Source of the DNA: Euphorbia lathyris
Taxonomy: Eukaryota; Streptophyta; Magnoliopsida; Malpighiales; Euphorbiaceae
Assembly: GCF_963576675.1 (NCBI RefSeq)
Contig: NC_088915.1
Span: 31,401,501 to 31,465,500 of the forward strand
Reading direction: 5' to 3'
Length of the DNA: 64,000 nucleotides
The notes under the pieces are model-generated. The model was not told the DNA's origin. It searched no databases and saw only the letters and a list, made by a program, of their open reading frames with translations. Positions 54,915 through 64,000 of this stretch are shown one piece after another. A program made the position numbers and the translations under genes. Within the stretch, counting starts at the first letter, position 1. Each line of letters starts with the position of its first letter.

Positions 54915-57864
54915 CTAAGCTTGAGCTACCCCTTTGCCTTTGTCTTTCCTCTTTTGCTTACTACCCGAAGTTTCTCCTGCCTTTGGCTGAGTTCCATCAG
55001 CTTGTGCTTTCTCCCCCGTTTTGCCACCATCAGGCGGAGGAGGGATGAAGGTATCATTGAGAGCAGCACGAGTTAGCTTGACCGAATATGCATTGACACG
55101 TTTCATGCTTTCAAATAACCCATCAAGCACTGGGACTCCATCATCTAGAACTGTACCAGGGACGCGAATAGATGCGCTGATCATGCTGAGCATGTATTCC
55201 TGTGACTTAGTTAGCCAAGATATTGCGTCAGTTAGCTGGGCATAAGATTGATGGTACATTCGAAGTACAGCCTTGTCGTAGATATCACGCTGAGCGTTTG
55301 TGTGACGCACATGTCTAAATAAGCTCTGAGTAGTCTGGAGGATAGTATTGGTTTTCACCACGTCAGTTTCCATTTCCTCTTTACTCAGGTTTAGAAGACG
55401 GACAGCTTCGCTAATTTCATCCATCGAACATTGGGAAGATGAGGAGAGAAGTTCACGAGTATCAGTCAGCTCAGAAGACAACTTGGTAAAATAATGACTT
55501 AACTCGGCAGAGGTAGCATAGCCCATGTTGATTGTAGGTAAAGCGTTGATCTATCCCTGAAGTGAATTCATATGATTCACCATCATCAATATTAGCTCGG
55601 TCAGCTTGACAAATGATTCTTGCTTGGGTTGCTGTGTTTGGACCGAGGTCATGACACTTACTAAATATTTGAGATTCTTGATCTCATTGAGAAGCTGAGT
55701 GACAGACGAGAAGTCTTGTGATTCAGCATTGGCAGACCCAGCAGCATCGGCATGAGAAGTGTGTAAATCCTGGAGAAGATGTTGAGCCGAGTCAATGATG
55801 CGACGTCTAGACTCAGTTGCATGACGATAGGCAAATTGTGCCTCGGGATTTAGCTCAGTGGCCGGGATTCTAGTAGCACCTGATTGAGGAGGGGTTTGGT
55901 GCTGTCCTTGAGTGGAAGTGCCAGGTTGGTTAGCAGTTGGACTTTGATTGTGATTAGCAGCAGGAACTGACTGCTCAATATTATGCGAAATGTGATGGGA
56001 AGGAGGTGGATCTGCAGAGATATTGACCTGCTCAACATGGACTTGAGTTGGTGCAGGAAGAGGCACCTCAGGTTGAGCAGGATTTTCCTTAGCTTGCTTG
56101 TCTCCTTGATCAGCTAGGACTTCGAGCTGTTGCTCGACTTGGTTTGGATTTTCTAGAGTCTTAGCGTGTTGCTCAGCATGAGTAATAGAGGCTTGTTTTT
56201 CTTGTGTAGAGGGCTCAGGATGTGTTGAGAAGAACTTAAATTGAGTATCTATGAGGTCAGTGATTTGATCCCTCAAAGGCGAATCATCTAGGAGGTCAAT
56301 GACTGGAGATCTGTAGGCTTTCTTCTTAAGCCTTTTTAACTTTTTGGTCTTAGGAGGAGAAGGATCAGCAGGAATGGAATCAAGAGATGACTCTACCCCT
56401 AGATCAGTGTTGAGGCCTTCCATCTCCATTTCTTGCTCTGTGAGCTCAGCATCAACGTCTTACTCTGTACAGCTGGACTTTCAACTTGCTCAATATTCTC
56501 TGTTTGGTCTTGCTCATCATGAGCTTCTTGATGTTGCTCAACATCCTCATCATTATCATGCTGGCCTTCATCATTGCTTAGTTCTTCTGCTTCTTGATCA
56601 GCAGGAATTTGCTCAAGGTCAATCTCTTGGCTTCTGATGAAGTGGGAATCATCAGGAACTGCAAAGCCGAGAGGGACAACATCCACTGGACTCAGGTAAG
56701 CATTTTTCTTTTTCTTCTTCAAAGGGGTTTCCTCACTTTCTAGTTCCTCAGGCTCATCCTACCTCTTTCTTTTCTCTGCTGACTTAGCCTGCTCAGCATT
56801 AACTTGCTTTCCCTTTGATACAACCCGGATTTTCTTGGGGACAGCATCAACATCTTTTGAGCTGGTTTGGATTGCTTTCTGTTTCTTCTCTCGCTTGGTT
56901 TGGTCAGCAGGTTCGGCTATAGCAATGTTCTCTTCCTGAGGTTGCTCATCATCAACTTCCTCTTGACCTTCCTCGATGACCCCTTTTCCCTTCTTGGGCT
57001 TGATGGGTTGGTCATATACTAACCCAAACAACAAGGCAGCCATGATTTCAGTTCCCACGGTTTCGGTTTCATTAATCAAGTCGATTTGATGATCTTCGAG
57101 GATTCTGCTTATAAGGGAACCCAGCCTGAGCTTGATAGTACTCTGTTGAAGTGCTCCTACCAGAAATACGGGCATCTTGAGAGGGTTGTAGTTCAGCATG
57201 TGCCAAATGAAGCACTGCTCGAAGTTTGAAGCTGATGATGCTGAGTTGATTTTTGGGAAGATGAAGTTGGTGAGGAGATAATGAGCCATCTTTTGATTTT
57301 GACCCATGCATGTACTGGGTATTTCTCCTTTGTGTTTCGCTGGTTTACAGAACATTACAGTGTGGTCAAGCTTTTCCTTAGTAGTTCTGAATTCTGTTCC
57401 GGTGTTTGGCAGATTTAGTAAGGTTGCAAGATAGGATGGGGTAATCGTTAGCTTCTTACCTTTAACGTGGGTTACCAGATGGTCAACATCATTTCCATCA
57501 ACACAGAGGTTGGAGTAAAATTCCCGTACTAACCTAGGGTGGGTTCTACCAGCAAGTGAAAAGAGTCCAGCCCATTCATTCTTCTCAATCCATTCACAGA
57601 ACGGTTGCTCATCTGTTATGAATCTTGGAGAGAACCATCGACATCTGAGAACCTCATGATTCTTTACGCTTGGGTACACTTTAACGAAGAATTTTCATTT
57701 GGCTGCTTGTCCTTCTTCTTCTTCTTTGAAGAGGTTGCGAGGTCAGTTTTAGGGTTCTTGTTTGGAGTTAGGTCATGCTGACCTTGTGGGAGAGGAGACT
57801 TAGGATTTTCGTCGGTGTGGTCGTCGTTGTTACCGCCACCGAAAAGATTTTGGGATTTCGTCAT
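54915..57864 (-). pseudogene. Third copia frame, copy 2, broken
   Basis: Homologous along its length to 13927-16848. The ATG at 57864 opens MTKSQNLFGGGNNDDHTDEN. The conserved domain shows FCEWIEKNEWAGLFSL, HPRLVREFYSNLCV, LTITPSYLATLLNLPNTG, MGQNQKMAHYLLTNFIFPK and FEQCFIWHMLNYNPLKMPVF (about 57610-57150). Basic, acidic (about 56640-56480) and Pro/Gln-rich parts follow, then the helical part (LLNEIKNLKYLVSVM; SQCSMDEISEAVRLLNLSKE) and a basic C terminus. Lesions are a frameshift near 57670, TAG at about 56759, a frameshift near 56415 and TAG at 55551. The N-terminal 50 residues differ strongly from copy 1 while the domain is well kept, which suggests selection on the domain. Confidence 0.8.
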
Positions 57865-58369
57865 GATTACGAATTCTTTTAGAGGATTTTGGAATTCAGA
57901 GAGAGAGGGATTTGAATGCCAAGGATTTCGAATGTAAAGAGTGATAAGTGGGGATACTTCCACTATTTATAGAGATGCGAATTGATCCTATTCGTTGAAC
58001 TAGCCGTTTAACCTCGAGATGATCAACCGACAGAGATTCTGGCATTTATGACATGTTCGGCGCATGGGTTTTCTGATTATTGCTTACGTTATCCTAGGTG
58101 GCTATTTAATACGTGTGCTAGCATTTAATGCTTTAAATGGGTTTTACTTAGTATTGAGAATATCAAACGTTTGAGATTCTGAGTAGTCAGTTTTACGTAG
58201 GATAATTGTTTGTGAGCTTAGTAATTTAGCTTAGGATAATTACTCAGCATGTATGTCTACTCAGCATGGGGTGATTTCATGTCATTTTTAACTCAGCATG
58301 CAACAGTTACTAAATTATCACAATTCACTCAACATGGTAATCACTCAACATTCAATTTAGCACATAGAA
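57865..58369 (-). promoter_or_regulatory. Spacer between pol and third frame with conserved TATA box, copy 2
   Basis: TATAAATAG on the minus strand lies at 57971-57963, 107 bp before the ATG at 57864. Upstream on the same strand are AGCCACCTAGGAT (about 58105), ATGCGCCGAA (about 58057), GTCATAAATGCCAG (about 58045) and TGTCGGTTGA (about 58028), in the same order as in copy 1. Nearer pol the spacer carries repeats of ATGCTGAGT like copy 1. Confidence 0.6.
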
Positions 58370-61300
58370 TTATTGAAGAGGATTAGACATACCGATAGCT
58401 TCCCTTAATATGTTAAATTGCTCATGAGCCAAGGGCTTCGTGAAGATATCCGCAAGCTGTTCATTAGTTGATACGTAGGTCAGCTTGATCTCACCCTTGA
58501 GTACATGATCTCTGATGAAGTGATGCCTTATGCTGACATGCTTCATCCTGCTGTGTGAATTGGATTCTTAGATAAGTCTATGGCACTCTTGTTGTCACAT
58601 TTGACCTCTATTGTTTCGGCTTTGACACCATAATCTTCAAGCTGTTGCTTAATCCATAGGACTTGGGCCACACAGCTTCCAGCAGCAACGTACTCAGCTT
58701 CAGTTGTAGACAAGGCTACTGATGACTGCTTCTTACTAAACCACGAAACCAGACAGCTTCTTAGGAATTGACATCCTCCTGAGGTGCTTTTTCGTTCTAG
58801 CTTATCTCGTCCATAGTCAGCATCAGTATATCCAATCAGTGTGAAGTCACTTGTATTTGGATACCATAACCCTGCATTAACTGAGCTTTGCAAATATCTG
58901 AAAATTCTTTTTACAGCTATTAAGTGAGATTCCCTGGGGTCAGCTTGATATCTTGCGCAATAACATACTGAGTACTGAATGTCAGGTCTACTGGCAGTAA
59001 GATAAAGTAGAGAGCCTATCATACCTCGATATAACCTGCTGTCTACAGACTTACCTTTCTCGTCAGCACAAAGGACAGTGTCAGTACCCATTGGGGTTGA
59101 TATGGGTTTACATTCTTCCATATCAAACTTCTTTAACATTTCTTTGGCGTACTTAGACTGACTTATGAAGATGCCATTCTTACCTTGCTTGATTTGAAGT
59201 CCAAGGAAGAAGTTGAGTTCGCCCATCATAGACATTTCGAACTCAGTTTGCATCTGTTTACTAAACTCTTTGCACATAGAATCGTCAGTGGCACCAAAAA
59301 TTATGTCATCTACGTAAATTTGTGCAAGTAGGGTATTTTTTACCCTTTTTCTTAATGATAAGGTTGTGTCAGCTTTGCCTCTGACATAATTCCTGGTCAG
59401 CAGGAAGTTGGTCAACCTTTCATACCAAGCTCTTGGAGCTTGCTTTAGCCCATATAGGGCCTTTTTGAGTTTATAAACGTGGTTTGAAAATTTTGGATCT
59501 TCAAACCCTGGAGGCTGACTAACATATACCTCTTCATTTATAAAGCCATTAAGAAATGCACTCTTAACATCCATTTGATATAATTTAAAGTTCATAAAAC
59601 TTGCATAGGCACACAGTATACGTATAGCCTCTAACCTAGCAACGGGTGCAAAGGTTTCACCGTAGTCAATGCCCTCTTGCTGACTATAGCCTTGGGCTAC
59701 AAGTCGGGCTTTATTTCTGACTACGTTGCCTTGCTCATCTAATTTATTTCTAAAGACCCACTTAGTTCCTATGGTCTTTTGATTCCTAGGCTTAGGTACT
59801 AAATCCCATACCTCATTTCTTGTGAATTGATTAAGCTCTTCTTGCATAGCGTTGATCCAATATTCATCGTGCTCAGCATCAGTACAATTCTTTGGCTCGT
59901 GTATTGAGACGAAGGCAACATTGCTGAGATACTTCCTAAGCTGATCTCTTGTCATCAGCTTGTTGTCAGCAGCATCAAGAATGGACTTCTCCGAATGTCC
60001 TCTTGGAATTTTTATTTCTTTGGGCAATGTTGAGTTATTTGGAACAGGTGTTTCTACAATCTCTGCAGGAATAGATTGGTCAGCAAAGGTTATTTCAATT
60101 TCTTGCTTACCTTTGGTCAGCCCTTGTATTGATGACTCAGAGGCTCCATTTTGTTCAGCGGAAGCTGAGCTTGGTTCATCTTCATCGAGCTGAGTTGACT
60201 TTCCTGTAGGGTCAGCTTCATCGAACTCAATATGGACAGACTCTTCTACAACGTGAGTTTGTTTATTATACACCCTATATGCTTTGCTGTTAGTTGAGTA
60301 CCCTAAAAAGATCGCTTCGTCAGCTTTGGCATCAAATTTTGCAAGATTATCTTTTGTGTTGAGTATAAAACATTTACACCCAAAGGCACGAAAGTAGCCA
60401 ATGTTGGGCTTTCGTCCTTTCCAAAGTTCATATGGGGTTTTCTTAAGAATGGGTCTAACTAAAGCCCTATTGAGAATGTAGCATGCTGTGTGGACAGCTT
60501 TACCCTAGAAATACTTTGGAAGCCTATTTTCACTCAGTATTGTCCTAGCTATTTCGACAATTGTTCTGTTATTACTTTCAACAACCCCATTTTGTTGAGG
60601 TGTTCTAGGAGCAGAGAAATTGTGGTCAATACCACTAGTTTCACAGAATTCATCAAACTGTTGGTTTTTGAATTCTCCACCACTGTCACTTCTAATATGA
60701 GCTACTCTTAGGTCTTTGTCATTTTCAAGCTTTTTAATCAATGTGGTGAACATCTCAAATGTTTCATCCTTGCTACTCAGCAAGATGATGCAAGTGTACC
60801 GAGAGAAATCGTCTACAATGACTAAGGAAAATTTCTTACCTCCCAAGCTGAGTGGCTGGACAGGTCCGAAAAGATCCAAGTGTAGTAATTCCAATGGCCT
60901 CTTGGTTGAGACAATATTTTTACTTTGAAATAACTTCTTAGTTTGTTTACCTAGCTGACAAGCATTACACAATTGATCTTTTTCAAATTTAAGTTTGGGC
61001 AATCCCTCAACTAGTTGCTTTCTAGCTAATTTGGCAAGAAGGTCCATGCTTACATGACCAAGTCTTCTATGCCATAGCCAGGAGTTATCCTCTTTAGACA
61101 CTAAGCATATATTTTTAGAAAACTGTTTTTCTAAACTCAACATGTATACATTGTCTACACGAGGGGCAGTTAAAATCAACTTGTTTGTTTTTCCCTCGAG
61201 TATTTGACACTGAGTATCATCAAATACAACCTTTCTGCCGCTTTTGCAAAGCTGAGCTACACTCAGCAGATTGTATTTGAGACCTTTAACTAAGGAGACT

Positions 61301-61495
61301 GACTCAATAGTAGGGTTCTCCGATAGTACCTGAGCCGACTATCTTACCCTTCTTATTGTCTCCAAAGCTTACACTTCCGCCTCGTTTAAGCTCTAGTGTG
61401 ATGAATTGAGTTTCATCACCAGTCATGTGCCTCGAGCATGCACTGTCTATATACCACAGTTTTGATTTCTCCACGCATCTCAGGCTCACCTGCAT
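58370..61495 (-). pseudogene. Copia Pol polyprotein, copy 2, broken
   Basis: Protease WYIDSACSRHMTGD is at about 61455. The GAG-pre-integrase zinc part is LWHRRLGH with CNAC; the integrase core shows LHLDLFGPVQP, RSDSGGEF and NGVVESNNR; RT shows [12 protein letters not shown] and [10 protein letters not shown]; RNase H shows [18 protein letters not shown] and [10 protein letters not shown]. Lesions are a frameshift near 61310, a TAG near 60507 where the integrase continues (after LPKYF), at least one break before 60273, and a frameshift near 58550 close to the end. The last codon is followed by TAA at 58372-58370. Confidence 0.9.
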
Positions 61496-61501
61496 TTTAG
61501 A

Positions 61502-63289
61502 TTATTCATCTTTAGGTACCCAATTCTTTTTGGGTCCTCGTTTGTTAGCATAAACAGGTGCAAAGTCATATTTTAGTTTATGACGACATATTTTTATAGT
61601 GTGGCCATTTTTGCCACAAAAGTCACAGTGAACTTCCCTTTGAGGGTGATGTTGAGTGTGGTCAGCATTATTGTGCTGAGCATGCCAACATACCTTAGTG
61701 GTATGTCCTTTCTTTCCGCAGAAGTCACATTGGACAACCCGCTTATTGTACCAACACACTTCTCTTGTGTGCCCCTTTTTCCCGCAACAGTCACACTATG
61801 TGAACTGTTTATGCTGACTAGTACTTGAGTACTCATCATTGGTTTTATTTTTATTTGAGCCTCTTATTTGGCTCTGTAGGTTAGTGACATCCTTTTTCAG
61901 TTTCTTTGAATCTGATTGGACCTCCGAGATAAACTTATGCATAAGTTCTATGTTACTATGAAAAGTTGAGTTGTCTTGGAGAAGATATCGGAGGTCACTC
62001 AGCTTGACCTCTTCAATCTCATCACACCGCCTGCTGAGTGCCTTTACCTTTTTATTGCACTTTTTAGTTAGTGCATATAAATCACTCAGGGCGTTTATCA
62101 TCTCATTTCTAAGCAAGAGTAAGGATGTTACCTCATTATTGTGTTCCTCCTGGTCAGTTTCATCAGAGAGGTCAGCTTGCTCAGAATAGGTGCGGTCAGC
62201 ATCATCGGGCATGAAGCATATATTTGCTGTTTCATTTGCATCAGCTTCTGATGAGGTTGACTCATCACTATCACTCCATGTGGCTACCATAGCCTTTCTG
62301 CTGCCCTTCTTGTCCTTCTTCAGCATGGGACAGCTTGACTTGATGTGCCCAGTTTGGTGGCACTCAAAGCATGTGACAGGCTTTGAGCTGTCCTTCTTAT
62401 ATTTGTTGTCACTGGGCTCAGCTTTGTATTTGTCATTTTTTTTGAATGACCTTTTGCTGTTCCTATCATTCTTCCTGAACAACTTCTTCATTTTCCTGGT
62501 GAACATTGCCATTTCCTCATCATCAGATGAGTCAGCTTCGGTGGAGTCAGCTTTCATGACAAGTGATTTTTGTATCTTGTCTTCTGACTTCTCTTTTTCC
62601 TCAAAGTTTTTCATTGATATCTCATGAGTCAGCAACGATCCGATCAGCTCATCGTACTTATACGTAGTTAGGTCCTGAGCTTCCTCCACTGCAGTCTTTT
62701 TGGCCTGCCAGCTTTTGGGAAGACTTCTTAAGATCTTCTTCACCTGTTCTTCTTCGGTGAAGTTCTTTCCAAGTCTTTTCAGCTCATTTATAATGTTGGT
62801 AAATCTAGCGTTCATTCCCGAGATGTCCTCATTATCATTCATCTCGAACAACTCGTATAATCTCATATGCTGATTTACTTTTAATTCTTTGACCTTGCTT
62901 GTGCCTTCGTAGGTCACTTCAAGCTTTTTCCAAATCTCATGTGCTGACTCACAACCTGAAATCTAATTGTATTCTGCAGCATCTAAAGCACAGTGAAGCA
63001 TATTGATAGCCGAAGCATTGTTTTGAAGTTTTCTAAGGTCATCTTCTGACCACTCAGTTTCACTCTTAACAACTTTCTCATTGTTAAGAGTTTTATATGG
63101 CACGTATGGGCCTTGAACTATTGCAAGCCATGCACTCATGTTTGTGGCTTGAATAAAGTTCTTCATCCTATTCTTCCAGAATGTATAATTGGATCCAAAG
63201 AATAGGGGAGGCCGACTAATTGATAATCCCTCAGGGAGTATCTGTGTTGTTTGGTTCCCGGGAAGGAAATGAGTGCTGTTCTCAGCCAT
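61502..63289 (-). pseudogene. Copia Gag, copy 2, with four zinc knuckles and two nonsense codons
   Basis: The frame starts MAENSTHFLPGNQTTQILPE like copy 1 and stays in one phase to the TAA at 61504-61502. Two in-frame TAG codons (about 62964 and 61797) break it. Knuckles are CFECHQTGHIKSSC, CDCCGKKGHTREVC (just after the second TAG), CDFCGKKGHTTKVC and CDFCGKNGHTIKIC. The terminal WVPKDE is followed by TAA and, seven bases on, in the same phase, the first ATG of the protease region. Confidence 0.88.
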
Positions 63290-63337
63290 TTTTCGGGATC
63301 AGCTCAAGATAGTTATATCTTTGAGTAGTGAGCTTAG

Positions 63338-63349
63338 GCTCTGATACCA
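63338..63349 (-). other. Primer binding site, copia copy 2
   Basis: TGGTATCAGAGC on the minus strand, two bases from the LTR border at 63352, same initiator tRNA-Met site as in copy 1. Confidence 0.92.
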
Positions 63350-63351
63350 CT

Positions 63352-64000
63352 TGTTGGTCCCGTGTGATTAGTTTCAAGGGGGGGTTAGGAACTAATATAA
63401 CTTTTTCGCCTAATTAATCTTGTTGACTTGATAATTTTGGTGAGTTTATTAACTCAGCTTTGGTCAGCTTGGCCGATCTTAATGTAAGACAGCTTTAGTC
63501 AGATGCTGACTAAGACTGTTTCACTTGACAGTTGGGAATTGACACTTTTGTGGTCAGCTTCCAACTCAGCACTCTAATTTACTCAGTGTCAGCTTTAAAC
63601 AGTTTATATGCTGAGTAAATATAACAAGCAACACATGCACATATATATATTTAAGAGAGTTAGAAATTACTCAGTATCACTTATCCTGGTTCGGCCTCTC
63701 TACCTACGTCCAGTCCCCAGACTCGTCCGGGCTTTTAGAATCCAATACTGAGCTCTTTAAAGGTAGAGCACAAACCAGTTACAAGGCAGTTGAATATGCA
63801 AGAGTACCTTCCTCTATTCGTCTACTCAACTCCTACTAAGTGCTACAACCCAGCACCTAGATTTCTCTACCACTGAGTATTTACAACCAAATACTCAGCA
63901 CAACACTCTCAATTCACAATTGATACAATTTGCTCTTTTTCAGATAAAAAACACTTTAGATGATTACAAAATAATCAATCTAGCATTTACACAAGGAATA
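63352..64000 (-). repeat. 5' LTR of copia copy 2, cut by the window end
   Basis: TGTTGGTCCC opens the LTR in plus-strand reading and the sequence follows 51514 onward to the end of the window, with a much shorter TA run (about 63640-63650). The remaining about 870 bp, including the TATA region, should lie beyond 64000, followed by the rest of the RTE. Confidence 0.92.

Larger units (their letters stand above)
51514..64000 (-). mobile_element. Ty1/copia LTR retrotransposon, Sirevirus-like, copy 2 (runs off the window)
   Basis: Same layout and family as the element at 7801: LTR, primer site, gag, pol, third frame, polypurine tract and LTR, read on the minus strand. It sits within an RTE codon at 51513/51514. 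The 5' LTR is cut by the window end after 649 bp. By eye about eight substitutions plus a (TA)n length change separate the compared LTR parts, fewer per base than in copy 1, so this copy is probably younger. A MULE-type element is inserted at 53458-54851. Confidence 0.92.

Overview
The window is plant nuclear DNA, almost certainly from a eudicot. The host genes are spliced or carry plant-specific families, intergenic DNA is AT-rich, and the transposons belong to plant lineages (Sirevirus-like Ty1/copia, L1-type LINEs with DUF4283/zf-CCHC ORF1, plant RTE LINE, MULE, hAT, Stowaway and Tourist-like MITEs). The species cannot be told from the sequence alone.

Only three host genes are supported. 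At 3603-4334 (-) lies the urease accessory protein UREF, with its coding sequence in one exon behind a probable 5'UTR intron. At 21940-25170 (+) lies a four-exon RINT1/TIP20 family gene (MAG2/MAG2L type, 813 aa), an ER tethering factor for Golgi-to-ER transport. At 27473-29983 (+) lies an intronless mitochondrial-type PPR gene resembling Arabidopsis At1g71210.

The rest is mostly transposable elements. From 7538 to 21668 there is a Russian-doll nest. An outer MULE-like element has ~105 bp inverted ends and a 9-bp target duplication with one mismatch. Inside it sit a 10.9-kb copia element (7801-18707), two adjacent Tourist-like MITEs, and a solo LTR with a perfect 5-bp duplication. From 31465 to 39510 lies a LINE with a 15-bp target duplication; its ORF1 is split by a 1750-bp hAT element with a perfect 8-bp duplication. 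A sibling LINE lies tail-to-tail on the other strand (40143-44506) and lacks its 3' part. A third LINE (about 44700-49827) abuts the 3' tail of an RTE LINE (49829-51513, -), which is itself cut by a second copia element of the first family (51514 to beyond 64000, -). A MULE-type element with inverted ends of roughly 350 bp and a perfect 10-bp duplication (53458-54851) is inserted in that copia.

The most interesting feature is shared by the two copia elements. Beyond gag and pol, both carry a third long reading frame (about 970 codons) between pol and the 3' LTR. Its start is preceded in both copies, at nearly the same distance, by a TATA box and conserved non-coding blocks. This suggests an internal promoter driving an accessory protein with a plant-transposon-protein-like N-terminal domain, a strongly acidic middle and a coiled-coil C-terminal part. 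Both copies are broken by stops or frameshifts, and copy 1 has also lost the U3 promoter from its 5' LTR.
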